Shown here one piece after another: positions 50,353 through 63,019 of a stretch of DNA of 64,000 nucleotides. Under the pieces are notes generated by a model. It was not told where the DNA came from. It worked only from the letters and a program-made list of their open reading frames with translations, and did not search any database. The position numbers and the translations under genes are program-made. The stretch covers positions 46,181 to 110,180 of the forward strand of contig JSYX01000012.1 in assembly GCA_000787465.1 (NCBI GenBank), written 5' to 3'. How positions within the stretch are numbered: the first letter of the stretch is position 1; each line of letters opens with the position of its first letter. This DNA is from Thermomucor indicae-seudaticae (taxonomy: Eukaryota > Mucoromycota > Mucoromycetes > Mucorales > Lichtheimiaceae).

Positions 50353-50628
50353 ACTATTGTAGACAGTTGTACAGTTCTTGTTTTTAGAGAACCAATGGAT
50401 TTGGGCATGTAATCGAACAATGAGGAACGCCACAATTGAGGCTGCCCGAAATGGGGTGCCTGAGCCATTATTGAGCCCCAGAACTCACCTTTATTTCACC
50501 CTGCTCGCACACATACAACATTGGGGGCTGGATAGTGCTGAACCCCCACTTCGTCGTTTTATTTTCCTTTACCGCTTGCCTTTTTACATCACGAAATGCA
50601 TAGACCTCGAGCAAGGAGTGTATCACAG

Positions 50629-53315
50629 ATGCAGGACGAAGAGGTCGGTAACTATTAAAGCATATTTGTCAGAGGAATGACAGACGCCCATTGTTGTATT
50701 TTCTGCTCTACAGCCGCTTCCCAACATTGATGCACACCTCGACTACATTAACAAATTACTGAAATGGAGCAGTCAAGATTTGGAACACTTTATCACACTA
50801 CTCAATAAACGGTGCGCCCTTTATCTTGCAAAAACGGCATCTTAAAAATAATAACAACTGGTTTATCAGTTTGCAAGCCGAGGAGCAATATATCGCGTCG
50901 CTTGAACGTATCGAACGAGTGCCACCTGTACCTGAACCTGAAGCCCCTTATCAGAAATCAAAGTTTTTTGGAGACGCGCAGTCTACATTTCAACATGCCG
51001 TAGCGCAATATGAACTCTCGTTGAGTCGGGCGACAGCTTTTCGACGGGAATTGGTAAAGACAATGAGGACCCAGATACAGGTGTTACAAAATGTCAAGGT
51101 TAGTCGGTTGGTCAAATTTACTGAAGAGACGAGGAAATATTGAACTTTTTACAGGAGAACCAAGAAAACCGGCGCAAAAAGATCAAGAATATTATGGGTG
51201 AAAAGAATACGAACTATATAAACTATCGAAAAACAGATCTGGTCAAGGTAAAGGATAAGCAAAAGTCATTTATTCCTTTTTGAGAGATATTCATAATAGC
51301 ATTTGTTTGGATGGGAGTGGATGTCTAGCGTCATAAAACGTATTTAAGCAAGTGCGCTGACCTGGAAATGGCCCAACAAAGTCTTGCAGAGGCAGAAGAG
51401 GAGCATACGGAAGAACATGTGCCGCGACGGTCGGTGGACAGTGACCATGCCGCGGATGCAAGCTCGATTGGATCGGCACCGGCTTCGGATAATCATTACA
51501 AACGAGGGATGGCTGGTTTGGTAGCCATGAGGACGCACTTGGCAAACGTCATGTCGGCTGTGGATGCATCCAGGTCGAATGCCAAGGTTGCCCGACTGAA
51601 GCGAGAAGTGGTCGAGACTGGTAACGGAGAAAAAGAGAGCGTGTTAATTAAGTGGCTAATTACTTGCCAGACCGGGAATATCGGAAGAGTGTTCATTTTC
51701 TGGAACGGCTACGTCGGAAACAAATTGATACATCCAAACATGCCATGAAGGTAAAATCGGATGTAAGAAAGGTTGTGGCTGGGATGATCTAAAAGAGCAG
51801 GGATGCTAGCACGTCGAAGTGCTGTTCCTGGATAAAGCAGACTGGTCAAAGTCAGTGTTGCGCAACATTCTGATTACAGAACACGCTATTCTGCTTAAAG
51901 AGGCTTCGGTATGGAGAAATTAATAGAGAGATATAGAGAAGTATGGCTGAGTAGGAAGGGTTACAGCTTGTTCAAGGCATGGTTCAGACTGCAGATGAAA
52001 TCGACGGACGAAAGGACGTGGAAAGATTCAATCAAGAGTATTCGAAACTCAAATTTGATGAACCACTTCCAATCTTTTATGAGAATCACCAGCATGGTCG
52101 ATTAAAAGGTACGTATTTCAAGCTATTGTTACTATGCAGCATAGCTGATATAAGGTCCCTTTAGACGTTCAATTTGGAGTGACACTCGAAGGCTATCACA
52201 AGATCTATGGGAGAATGGTGCCTGTCTTGGTGGAAAAGTGTATCCAGGCTGTGGAAAGTATGGGCGGTCTGCAAAAGGAAGGAATCTATCGCGTATCAGG
52301 TCGTCAGAGCAACGTCGATGCTTTAAAGCTGGAATTCGAAAAGGACGAAGAAGCTGTCAAGCTCGACGCGTTTGACGTGTTTACCATCGCATCTGTTCTT
52401 AAGGTATACCTCAGAGAATTGAGTGAGCCACTGTTTCCGTTACCAGCGAAGGACCGAATCGAATACTCCAGTAAGCGGATCAGATAACTAAGGTTGCACA
52501 AAGTAAAAAGAATCTAAAGCCAAAGACAATAGGCAAGAATGAAGAGGTCAGATTATGGGAACTAAAGAGCAGACTCGTGGAGCTTAAGGAGCCCCATCTT
52601 TACACACTAAAACTCGTCATTGAGCATTTAGCAAGGCAAGTAATATATAATTCCTATCCTTACAAAAGATAACGGTGTATTTGATAGGGTGAGCGCCCAC
52701 TCGGACGTCAACAAGATGCATCTTCAGAATCTGTCTGTTATCTTTACACCTGCTATATTCCATGATTTTAACCAAGCGGAAAATCCCGGTGAATGGTGTA
52801 TTGATAAAGTCTTTGAGGATCTTATATTGCATCATAAAAAGCTCTTTGCTGAAGCAGAAGCGGAGAAGCGTGCGATGGAGGAAGCCAAGAATAAGCAGCA
52901 GCAGCGACAGACGATAATATCACCAGCCAATAAACCCCTTGCAAGTCTACCACCAGCACAACCGCCAGATAGTGCCACTGCGTCAGTGGCTTCAAGCACA
53001 GTCTACGAACAACAGGAGCCATCCAGCGTTCGAGATAGTACAGACATGTATAAGCTCCAAAGAAAGACATCTCTCTTGCGAAAGGACTCTCTAAGGCGAC
53101 CCATCCCCAGTAGAAAAGATTCATTGAGACGTCAACAGCAGCCTATGCCAGAGCAGCAGCCATCTTCACAGCTGCCAACAAACCCTTCTTCATCGATCCC
53201 ATCAGTACCAATCAAGCCAATAACAGGTTCTCCCGACAGTCCTCCTCCTTCTTCTACTATTACTGTCGCCAACCCTATTTCCGAGCCTCCGTTACCCGAT
53301 GCAAACAAGCCCTGA
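50629..53315 (+). CDS. F-BAR and RhoGAP protein (Rgd1-like)
   Basis: Eleven exons: 50629-50643, 50714-50811, 50870-51098, 51155-51247, 51329-51620, 51671-51750, 51810-51908, 51967-52108, 52165-52470, 52533-52635, 52688-53315; 694 codons. The first half is a long helical F-BAR region (DYINKLLKWSSQDLEHFITL, YQKSKFFGDAQSTFQHAVAQ, LVKTMRTQIQVLQNVKENQE, YLSKCADLEMAQQSL), with an acidic insert. The second half is a RhoGAP domain: FGVTLEGY, VEKCIQAVESMGGLQKEGIY, the arginine finger in GIYRVSG, LRELSEPLFPLP, LKSRLVELKEPHLYTLKLVI and VNKMHLQNLSVIFTP. The tail is rich in Pro, Ser and Gln, with RKDSLRR repeats that look like kinase sites. The family binds curved membranes and inactivates Rho3/Rho4-type GTPases at growth sites. 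The intron after 52635 is GC-AG (AAG|GCAAGT). Confidence 0.92.
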
Positions 53316-54439
53316 GCTATTTTTAAAGAAGTGGCATATTTTTTTACTGTGAGAATTTGGAATAAAGCCTTACCATATTATTGTACATTTTTTTCCGAGC
53401 TGCTGGAACTTACCGGATTGTAACATGTGAAGCTTTTTCTTTTCGAGAGAGACGGGGAGAGGATTTGCAGATCACCGATCGTTCGGGAAGTTCTACATTT
53501 TGGAAAGCCGAGTGATTGCACTTTCCATATAGCAACCAATCAATTTGCGCGTTGAACCACGTTTTCCCTTCCCTTATATTCTTTACAGGCCTCTTGCTAC
53601 AATTTTGCAGAAATGTATTTGTACAATGGGATTTACGCAAATGCAATAGAATAATTTAGCTCAGAGTCAAAGGCAATTGAATAAATGCAAAGATAAGAAT
53701 ACGGGTAATAATTATCAGTTTGCGTCAGACAATAACCAAGTATTCTACTTACGCCGTAAGCCCCCGAAGTACTGCCCTGCAGCTCCTGCAGGGTCATTCA
53801 TGCACTTGTAGCATACCCCTGGTAAAGAGAGAGTATCTAGAACTTTGTGATGATGAGGTTTTCATCATATTGACAAGAGCTCGAGCATTGTCCGTATTTG
53901 CTGCGTACATGCTTCACCAGAAAGTCAAATGGAAAATGGAGTCAGTGCAAAAGGGTCTTTGCCATCAGGGCCGAAAGGTTTCCCCCATCAGTGCAGACCA
54001 AACGGAAAATTCGCGCGCGCGAACCGTGCGTTGCACAAGCTAATGTCATAGATTGTTGATAATGCATCAGCCTGGAAAAACACCGGTCCTCGGCTTATGG
54101 CCATGATAGATAAGGAACGCATTATCCCAGGAACAGTGCTTCACTTAACCAGCACATTGAGCGAATCATGAAGCATCGATGAAGATGCTATCAACCGTTC
54201 AATAAAATGTGAGCTGATGATAACTCATGCTTCTTTTGAAGATGTACGCCAACAGGAATAATTGTTTTTCCGCACGTCTGTTTTCAGAAAAAGGAGAAAG
54301 CTGAGCATTATGATATCACGGGAACGGACAAAAATTCGGCGCGCGCGCGAAGTTTAAGCCTCAGTGTAACCTGAGGAAAGGCAATAAAAGCCCCCGGCTT
54401 CTCGTCGTTATCCGCATCTCTTTCTCTTCTGCGTTTATA
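53316..54439. other. Intergenic region with two CG-rich palindromes
   Basis: No gene seen. TTCGCGCGCGCGAA (54010-54023) is a perfect 14-bp palindrome, and TTCGGCGCGCGCGCGAA (54335-54351) is nearly the same. The second lies 90 nt before the PH-domain ATG. Related TTTCGCGC sequences are E2F/MBF-type sites in other organisms; whether that applies here is unknown. Confidence 0.5.
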
Positions 54440-55233
54440 ATGACATCAAAACAGAGTCCATCACATTCATCTGTTCGCTATGAGGGCTGGCTCCTGATTG
54501 CGAAAATGCGAAAACACCTCTTTAAACCACTCTCCTTCCGCCAATACTATTGTGTACTTGAAGGTCATGAACTGCGGTATTATGAGAACGAGGTTAGATA
54601 TCTGCCACACGAGATACATGACAATGAAGAAAACTGATTTACAAATCTCAACAGGATAGATCGATATCGCGCGACGGGATTGATATTTGGCAATACAACC
54701 ACGTCATTGCATCACCACCATCACATCGCCATCCTCTTATTCAACCCTTTACGCACAAAACCAAGCAACGACAAGAACGGCAACGGACATTTCGTCTCGT
54801 GAGCGAGCACGTCGATGGCCTTGTCTGCATTGCCGACTCGCAGCAAGCCATGGAGGAATGGGTCCGTTGCATCGAACAGGAACTGGCAAGGTCAAAGCAG
54901 GCGGATGACGTACTGGAAAAGTGGCTCGAGCGCTTTGAAATTAGTAAACAGCGAGACGCAAGCCTTGAAATTGTGCCGTCATCGTCGTCTATTTCAACTG
55001 CTAGCTCTGTTTCTTCTTCGTCCTCCACCATCGATCAAGCTCAGCAGCAGCAGCAGCAGCAGCAGCAGCCAAATAAATCGCTCTCAACCCTGATTCAAAC
55101 CATTGCCGCACGCCGAAAATCATCTACTCATACCCTCGGCACTTCACCGCCATCCGAACCCATCATCCCGCCTTCACTTGCCCTCCGACCGATCATTACG
55201 ACCAACAAACACCGTCAAATCAATTCCTCTTAA
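54440..55233 (+). CDS. PH-domain protein with low-complexity tail
   Basis: Two exons (54440-54592 and 54655-55233), 243 codons. Residues 13-150 have PH-domain features: a first strand with YEGWLLIAKMRKHLFKPLS, then RQYYCVLEGHELRYYENE, a variable loop, TFRLVSEHVDGLVCIADSQQ as the late strands, and the C-terminal helix AMEEWVRCIEQELARSKQ with its conserved Trp. The rest is Ser-rich, with a polyglutamine run from CAG codons (about 55042-55066) and no domain. PH domains often bind phosphoinositides; the basic K/R pattern in the first loop is compatible but not proof. The upstream region holds the CG palindromes. Confidence 0.78.
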
Positions 55234-55500
55234 TGTCAGTCATGGTTGATCCATGCGAAGTTTCTTGCGATACCCCCCACTCCCGCCTTTTACATAATTA
55301 CCGTACCTTCTTCCATGTACAAAGCCCTCTTACATATAACACTAACACTCGTCCCTTGTATACAGTGAATGATAATAATAACGACAGTTCAAATGCAATA
55401 ATGCTTTGTTGTTGCGCATGAAACAAATTTACAGATGAAATAATGTATGAACAGAAATTGCTGCGCTAATAAAGACAGATACGCACGAAAGGATTGTCCT

Positions 55501-56041
55501 TTACTTGGAGGCACCGAGTTTGTAGGACAAGGCATGCTCTTCACCCATGGCAGAGACAACGGTTACAATGACTTCCTTGCCTTCATCGAAATCGGCTTGG
55601 ATCTTTTCACCCAATTCACCTTCAGGAAGCTTGATGTCTTCTTTGGTACTGCCATCGGACAACATGAGAGAGAGGTAACCATCGTCAATGTTGATCAACA
55701 TGTATTCTTGCTGTCTGACGGTGGGTACGTCCATATTGTGTGTCGAGGGGCAGAGATCTTCCAATTTCCTTTTTGAATCCCATTATCATCAGCCCATGCC
55801 CCGCTTGTTTTAACTTTATGTGACAAAGTACTTACTTCCCGGTGAAGATATCAATACCAACCAAGTGGACCTTAGCGTGGCCGTGCTTGCCAGTCTTGGA
55901 GGTCGACATTTCGACGATCTTGCAGGGACGGCCCTTAATCACGACATGACCGCCCTTGCGCAGCGCAGAGCATTGCATGGGAAAGGTAAGCGAGGCACCG
56001 GCGTCGGCGTTTTCAAAGGTATGATCGTGATCGTCAGACAT
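55501..56041 (-). CDS. Translation elongation factor eIF5A
   Basis: Two exons (56041-55836 and 55768-55501), 157 codons, the same as the yeast protein. The hypusine loop [13 protein letters not shown] is intact; by family knowledge K52 would be converted to hypusine by deoxyhypusine synthase and hydroxylase. Other conserved parts are [38 protein letters not shown] and a C-terminal OB fold ([12 protein letters not shown]). eIF5A promotes elongation at stalled sites and termination. The intron splits the KK of FTGKK, in phase. Confidence 0.96.
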
Positions 56042-57300
56042 GATTCAAGACTTTAAAGGTAGAAAAGAGGTAAAAGCAGCAAACTTTTTTCTGCTCTTTT
56101 TATACGATTTGCAAGTCGGGATTTCATTCCGAAAGGCACAATGTTCAGGGTCCAAAGGCACCAATGATGTTCCCAGCCTTTGAACCAATGATATTTTCGT
56201 AGAATTTTAGAACCAATGGTTGTCTTCCCTTAAGATCTATAGCGTAAATATTAGCTAGTAGGGTCAGAGCAAAACATTCTCATTTGTGTGTCGATCTGCC
56301 TCGATCTTGAGCATGGTACGAAGCACTTGATCTACAGTGGAGATCCACAATGAGTAACCAACTTGGCTTATAAATGATGAGCTTAAATCATTGAGGGCTT
56401 TTGTATTGTAGCCAAATTTAAGAGTGTCAGTAGTGAATTATATACAAGATCGAAAGGGAAGTGAATCTTCAAAACATTGCCGTCGAAAGGGTATTGAACG
56501 CAATAGATAGCACTTTTTTCTGATTGCAGAAATTCGCATAGTGCGATTTTCCAGATGCAAAAAAGACTCAGAGTAACAATATATGACATGAAACGGATCA
56601 AGTGCATGTACAGGTTTCTTACTACAGATTTGCCCAAGGGAAAAACCATTTTGCATAAAGAATATGTAGCATTTGCAGAAAGTTGGAACGGTAATTGAAG
56701 GATGTAGCAACTTTTACTAGCGTCATTGTCACTCTTCATAGACGTTCAAATGATCGTACGCCTCACAAAGTGGGCAATCCTGGCATTATTCGTCAGGACT
56801 CAATTTTACCCACTATCCCTCCGCCGCCGTATTACTGTGGAATGACCACGTTTCCAGTAACGGACACAACGGGAAAACAGGCTATAGGTAATCAATCATT
56901 ATAGATGTCACTTTGTGACGAAGAAGTCGTTATATTGCGCGGACACTGGAGCGTAATGTCCGACATCTTTTTGTTGCGCAAATTGGCCTCGGGATTTGAC
57001 TGATATGGCAGGATTACGCTTTTATGCCAAATTGGAACGCGTAAATCTTGAGCCATTACGACCGCGCACTGATAACGGAAAGTGCACCGCGATACCCACC
57101 GAATGATATATTACTGCCTGTTGAGTTTCGGTAATACCGATTTATAAAAAGAAATCGTAACACAGAGCCACTTTGCTCCACGTAATCCTACCATTTCCGG
57201 GGGAACAATTGAGCTGGAAGTTCGGATAATTTGTGGTCCAATCTTCTTTCCGTCTGTCTGTCTCTCTCTCTTTCTCTCTATCTGTTCTTTCTGTTTGCAT
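56042..57300. other. Divergent intergenic region, eIF5A and P450
   Basis: Open frames on both strands are short and without recognisable family. The last 60 nt (57240-57297) are a pyrimidine-rich leader (CTGTCTGTCTCTCTCTCTTT) directly before the P450 ATG. Nothing else seen. Confidence 0.4.
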
Positions 57301-59212
57301 ATGGATAACATCATTGAGCGTCTTCGGGAAACGGAACAATGGCTACGAACCCTGGAAAAGCATGAACTCAAGGCGTTTGGCATCACTGCATCCATTCGGA
57401 CAGTCTTGCTGAGCGCTGGCTTAGCAAGCTTCGCAGCCTATGCCGTGTCCCGGTATATCATCTACCAACTCTATCTGAACCCTGTAAACAAATTACCAGG
57501 ACCACCAGTCGATCGATGGGTTCCCTTTGCTGGCAACATGCGCGAAATAATTCGGGAAGAGGTATGGAGGAAGGAGGCATTATCGTTCTAAAGACCAATA
57601 GAACACTGAAAGGTCAATGACAGGCGGGTGTCCCGCACAAGAAATGGGCAGAAAAATACGGTGATGTCCTCGTCTACCATGGTCCTTGGAACCAACCTCG
57701 TGTCCTCGTATCGAGCCCGACTTTGCTAAAGCAGATCTTGACGATTCAGCAGTACGACTTTGAGAAGCCCCCACAGTCAACGGAATTCCTTTCTCGTGTC
57801 TTAGGACGAGGCCTGCTAGTCGCCGAGGTAACTACACTCAACAACCGTTTCGCAACCGACAAAATGCGATTAACAAAGGATGCTGTAAAAGGGCGATGTT
57901 CATCGACACCAACGCAAAATGCTGAATCCAGCATTTGCTGTGCAAGCACTTCGCGACATTGTGCCCATGATGGCTGTGCCAGTCGTGCGTTTGTGCGATA
58001 AATGGCGCCAAGAAATCAAAGCGAGCGGACAAGAGCTGACAGATATTGAAGTATCTTACGGTCTCAGTCTCGCTACGTTGGATGTCATTGGACTAGCTGG
58101 TTTTGGTCAGGATTTTCATTCAGTAGAGTTTGCTGGCACTGACAAGCACAACAAGTTGAGCCGTGGCTACTTGACTATCTTCACACCTCGAACGAATTCC
58201 CTTTGGAATGTCTTGACCTTTTTCTTTCCTATCTTGAGGAAGGTCCCGACTCGTCGCAACCTCGAATTTTGGCAAGCACTACGGTGGATCAAGGAGGAAA
58301 GCAGGGCAGTCGTAGAACGTGGCATTGAACGTGCTGAGAAGGACAAGAAGAGCAATAACATTTTAGCAGTTATGATTAAGGAGACTGAAGAGTCTACCGG
58401 TGAACGTATGACTGTCGAAGAGCTGCAAAATCAAGTAAGCAAGAAGAGTCTCTATCTCTACGTTGCGAAATCTATTAATGCTGCATTATAGTGCCTTACT
58501 TTCTTAGCAGCCGGACATGAGACAACCAGTGTAGTTCTTTCGTGGTGTTTATGGCTTCTAGCGCAACATCAAGACGTCCAGGATGCATTACGACAAGAAG
58601 TTGCGCCTGTTATCAAAAAAATGAAGCTGAATCATCCCATATTCACCAAAGATCTATCAGCACCAGACGATCTAAACGAGGCGAATATCCCCAGCTATGA
58701 CGTTATCAATAGTCTTCATCTACTGAACAATGTCTGCAAAGAAACGATGCGCCTCATTCCGCCAGTGCCCATGACAAATAGAATCAGCGTCAAGGATGTC
58801 GTCCTCAACTCTCATTTTATACCTAAAGGCACAGTTTTCTTCATACCGATCGTCCTTATGCACCATTCGCGTCAGATCTGGGGTGATGATGCGACAGAGT
58901 TTAAGTATGTTATCTGTGCTAAAGAAGGCCCGTTCCTTGGTTCTTCGTCACTCACGCGATTGATTTAGACCATCACGATGGGACGAAGAGCTTGCGTCCA
59001 AAATTGGACCTTACGAATATATGCCCTTTTTGGCTGGCGGTCGACAGTGCATAGGCAACCGTTTTGCGCTTACCGAAATGAAGATTCTGCTGGCTATCTT
59101 GATCACCAAGTTTCAGTTTTTTGAAAAGCCAGGTTTCGAGGTAGTAAAGAAGCAGTTTGTTACTCTCCGACCCTCTCCCAACATGACCTTACGTGTGAAG
59201 TCTCTGTTTTGA
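57301..59212 (+). CDS. Cytochrome P450 monooxygenase
   Basis: Five exons: 57301-57561, 57624-57827, 57892-58434, 58492-58904, 58969-59212; 554 codons. A membrane anchor (TVLLSAGLASFAAYAVSRYI) precedes the proline-rich hinge NKLPGPPVDRW. The I-helix oxygen-binding motif is AAGHETTS, the K-helix ExxR is KETMRLIPPVP, and the heme-binding loop is PFLAGGRQCIG with Cys as axial ligand. The C-helix reads HRHQRKMLNPAF. The enzyme sits in the ER membrane and needs a P450 reductase. The pattern is closest to class E, group IV or CYP4/CYP5-like fungal enzymes; no substrate can be named, and the surrounding genes do not suggest a secondary-metabolite cluster. It ends 42 nt from the convergent GEP4 gene. 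Confidence 0.92.
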
Positions 59213-59254
59213 TGACTTTCTTTCTTTTTTGTAATAATAGCAGTAGTAGAATTA

Positions 59255-60212
59255 TCACCGTGTGTACAGTTCTATTTCTCTGAATGCTGGATGTGAAGGA
59301 GGTTGGACATGGCGCTTTCGTAACCACTCAATAAGGCGATGCTCAAGGCGTCGTAGCTAAAGAGAGTTCGGATTAGTTCCTGTACTAACCCCCAAAAGAA
59401 AGAGAAGGATACTTTCTAGCAAAGCTGCCTTGTTATCTCCTTTCTCAGTCACAATCTGACGAGTCCAGATTGTAAAGTGATCATTCAGATTTCCAAAGAC
59501 AACGTCCGTAAAAATTCGGTCTCCCACAACGGCTATCTGATGGGCCTTTATAGGCTCCAGCCTTTTGGCCAACGCTTCACCACAGGATGGCTTCTTTTCT
59601 GTGTGACGCAAGACAGGGACACCTTGACCAGGAATATTTAGACAGCGCATCAACCTGCCCCTGTTTATCAATTCTTACCAAGTGAAGCCTCCAACTTTGA
59701 CGCTTGTGTCAAAATAGAAGAGATCTTGTAAGGACATTCAATATATACGCTGAAGTTTCTTGGATCAAACACTTATCTCGATAATTCTTATCATCCAATG
59801 TGCCAGCAGAATTCGATACGATAATGACCTTGTCACGGCCCATGATCTCTTTACATTCGCACCAGGCTTCCTAATAGGCCCGCCCCTTTTCAGCTGGTGA
59901 ACTTTAACATGGAATTTGCCCAAAACGAAAACTTGCTTTAAATGGAGGGTGGATATGAGATACATAGGGCGCAGTTAAACAGTTATCTTTGTCAAAAGCC
60001 ATGGCTTGTATTCCACCATATTTCTTGAGGTTCGCGAAATGGATGTAGCTGACATCTTGACAACAACATTCAGCCAAGATTTATATATATGACCGCAGCA
60101 ACATTACGGATGAGTTTTTACCATGGACTATTAAATGAGGCATTGCTAGGCTTGGATTAAAGAGCACTCGAAAGGCATTCACAATGCCTGCAATGTTCAA
60201 ACTTTGCACCAT
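59255..60212 (-). CDS. GEP4: Gep4-type mitochondrial phosphatidylglycerophosphate phosphatase
   Basis: Six exons: 60212-60122, 60055-59937, 59870-59771, 59702-59679, 59622-59429, 59356-59255; 209 codons. It starts MVQSLNIAGIVNAFRVLFNP, as Gep4 does. The HAD phosphatase motif I is FDKDNCLTAPY, with DKDN as the catalytic aspartates. KVIIVSNSAGTLDD is motif II, and VPVLRHTEKKP with VVGDRIFTDVVFGN covers motifs III and IV. The family makes phosphatidylglycerol from PGP in the mitochondrial inner membrane, for cardiolipin. The second intron is GC-AG (AAA|GCAAGT at 59936). The third (donor at 59770) and last introns are less sure; the last would use a weak GC donor (AAG|GCAGCT at 59428) to reach the C-terminal segment LRRLEHRLIEWLRKR. 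Confidence 0.85.
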
Positions 60213-60943
60213 GCACTTCAGGAAAAGAACACCGTTATCAATTATGACCTTTTTGCGGTCCTGGAACGAATCCTGGCTTCATCTGAGAAAATTTCATTAC
60301 AATGTTTCCTTCTTGTTATGAAGTGGACGTAAAGGAAGAGAAACCAAACTGCTTCTACTTAGTGACCATTGATGGCTCAGCAGAATGCAATTTTCGTTAT
60401 AAAGGTTGTCTGTTTCTAGTCCATGCAAGCGTTAGAAACACCCAGTCATTGACTGGATGTTACTGTACGTCTAAGGTGGGTAATGCTTCCTAATGAATCC
60501 CGGATAGCCCCCCTTCAAATCATTCGGCTCGGCTTGTTAGGCCTTTTCAGCCGTGAGAGTTTCGCCGAGCTGAAATGTCAATAAATACTGAGTATAGCAG
60601 CAGCCATGTGGCCAGTCAACATTGGAATTTTGGCACATGTACAGTACTCTGGAGCAGCAAAACCCAAATAAACATATACCGGTTACGATGTACGCCATTT
60701 TCCACTTTAATTGTAGAGATATGCATCCCTTTTCGTCGGAATACAACATATGCCTCCTTCAGGAACTGGCAGTAGCAGCAGTAAACACTTCATTCATAAT
60801 GGGAGATTCGCTTTTTGTATATCTCATGCCGCGTATTTATTGTCCCCTAATTGCAATTTCCCAAGTGAACTATGCTGGCGCATAATCACTGAGCTCGCAA
60901 GCCCCTGCAGTGCTTCAGGCTTGCTATTATTTGTATTATGAAT
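60213..60943. other. Intergenic region
   Basis: Upstream of GEP4 and 3' of the F-box/LRR gene. Only short open frames are present, and no repeat or RNA gene was recognised. Confidence 0.4.
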
Positions 60944-62316
60944 TCACAGTGATTGAAGTCTTGGTAATCTCAGGAGTATCTCGGCCAACGCGCCTGTGAT
61001 AGCTAGGTGTTCGAGGACCAGGTGTTCCAAATTGCTCAATGGCTTTAGGCTATGGCCAATAAGTTCTGTACTAAACAAACGCGCGTCGCCTTCGACAACC
61101 AGATAACGAAGCTGCAGCAAACCAGAAAGCAACTTTGACAAATAGCCACTATCCTCTTCTTTCAAACGACGCAGCGTGAGATGGGTCACTACTGGCGAGG
61201 CGTGCAACATTGTTACAAGGGTTGGTGGTAGCTGCTGTTCCACAAAAACGTTTCGAAGGCGAGGAAACGAAGCAATTTCAGGTGAGGAGGATGGCCATGG
61301 CATGAGACCGTCAAAATCAAGGTGGAGAACCTCTAGTTGTTCGGCAGCATATCGCAACACCGGGAAGTAGCCGTCGATGAAGCTACACGTTGCTTTTGAG
61401 CCGAGGTGAAGTAATTGAAGCCCGTTTCCTTTTTGCGGTAATGGATGCGGTGTAGAGGCGCGAAACGTGAGGACAAAGGATGCAAGGTTATTAGCGAGTG
61501 ACCCGAGGACGTTGTCGCTGATCAAGGAATTGTGACCGACATAGTCGTCAGGATCAAGAGCAATGTGTCTGAGCTTCGGACACAGCTCAATCAAGCGTAT
61601 GACAGCTTTGGCAGTGCTTTCGTACCGCAAACGTGCAAGATTAAAACTGAGCTGGAGATGTGTCAGACTAGGAAAGCTTGTCGTACGTGAAGCAAAGAGC
61701 GAGGTTGGGACCCTAGGTGCCGGTACAGTGTCTTCGAGCTGAACGAACCGAAAACGGTCGAGTTTCGGGAACTTCTGCAATGCTTGCTGAATAGCTTGCC
61801 AGGTGACATTGTATCCCATGAAATCCTGGTATGCCAGCCTGGTCGGTGCGGCTGTAGTATCTCTCAATAATCGCAAGAGAAACTGGTCGTCTGTTTCGCG
61901 GTACGTTTCTGATATATCTGTCAGTGAGCGGTTTTCTCACCCAAACAGATCCGCATGAGGGAAATACCTATATCGAGGGATTCAATGTCGTAAAGAGATC
62001 TGCACAGCAGCTGCAACTCTAACCATAGCGTTTCGTGGGTCCCCCGGAATGTAAAATCAGTCATTGGATCGCTCCGCATCCAGTTCTCCGTTATGGACTG
62101 ATATTGCTCGTCCTTGAAACGATACTGTTTCGCATAGTAACACCAGAAACTTTGAAGCTGCTTGAACCACGCTATGCTGACCCTGGTACATTCAACGTAG
62201 TCTTGAAGTGGCAACCAAGAGAAAATGGCAAACCACAGTTCGCAAGGCAATTTGTATAATAGATCCTCTCCTTTGAGAGTACTGCTTTTTACCATAGACA
62301 CTCTGTCAGGATGCAT
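60944..62316 (-). CDS. F-box protein with leucine-rich repeats
   Basis: Two exons (62316-61941 and 61890-60944), 440 codons. An F-box near residues 18-55 (LLYKLPCELWFAIFSWLPLQ, DYVECTRVSIAWF) is followed by a linker and irregular leucine-rich repeats: FPKLDRFRFVQLED, FPSLTHLQLSFN, CPKLRHIALDPDD, LEVLHLDFDGL, VTHLTLRRL, LSNLEHLVLEHLAITG and a final LRLPRLQSL. It is the SCF adaptor layout in which the LRR part recruits a substrate. It differs from the single-exon F-box/Cys-rich protein at 27715. Start taken at MHPDRVSM; MVKSS seven codons later is also possible. Confidence 0.8.
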
Positions 62317-63019
62317 CTGGCTATAAAGAATACAAGATTTGTCACTCGATGCGTAAAATTTGGTCGTTTCACATAAGAGCACAATGGATATGGAAAGAAA
62401 ATTGCAAGGTTCTCGTATGGCGAATTTGTATCCTAAATTGCATCATCTTTCCGTGCACCACTGGAGAAAAACAAACATCTATTTGTCTCAAACACCTCTT
62501 CCCTCTATAATAGCATCTCTAGGGTTACAAGATCAACCATTATCTTGGGTGGTGAAATACGTATTTTGAAGTAAGTGTACTCCTTCAAGTAAACCGTTCC
62601 TATTGCGCCAACAAAATGTATCCGGCAACCGGTCGAAATTGCCAGGTATCACGTCGACCGTATACCCGACTTCAAATCCTATTCCAATGCTTTGATAAAG
62701 CATGGACCCGATAATTAAAGCTTCGAAATCCAAAATACTGTTAGTAGCTGGTCGTATAAGGCAAAGATGCTAAGAGCGTCAGATAAGCGATCTTGAGCGT
62801 CTAAAGCATCGAAGCCGAGCAGCGGGAAAGCTAACGCAAGAAGACGCAGACAGGATATTCATAAGACGTATATGTTGACAGACTACTCAAGGGCAGGTGC
62901 CAATCATTGGGCAACATCCAAAGAATATCAAATAATCAAATTATGCGCAAAACCATTGCTCCCTCCCGTATAACCAGAGTCACATTTCATCAAAGCAGAT
63001 CCAGACTCGGTTGATATCT
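62317..63019. other. Intergenic region
   Basis: A 66-codon minus frame at 62533-62733 (FEALIIGSMLYQSIGIGFEV) has no recognisable family. Nothing else seen. Confidence 0.35.

Noticed and set aside
53410..53646. Minus-strand 78-codon frame after the RhoGAP gene
   Set aside because: No recognisable composition or domain; it lies in the 3' region of the plus-strand gene.
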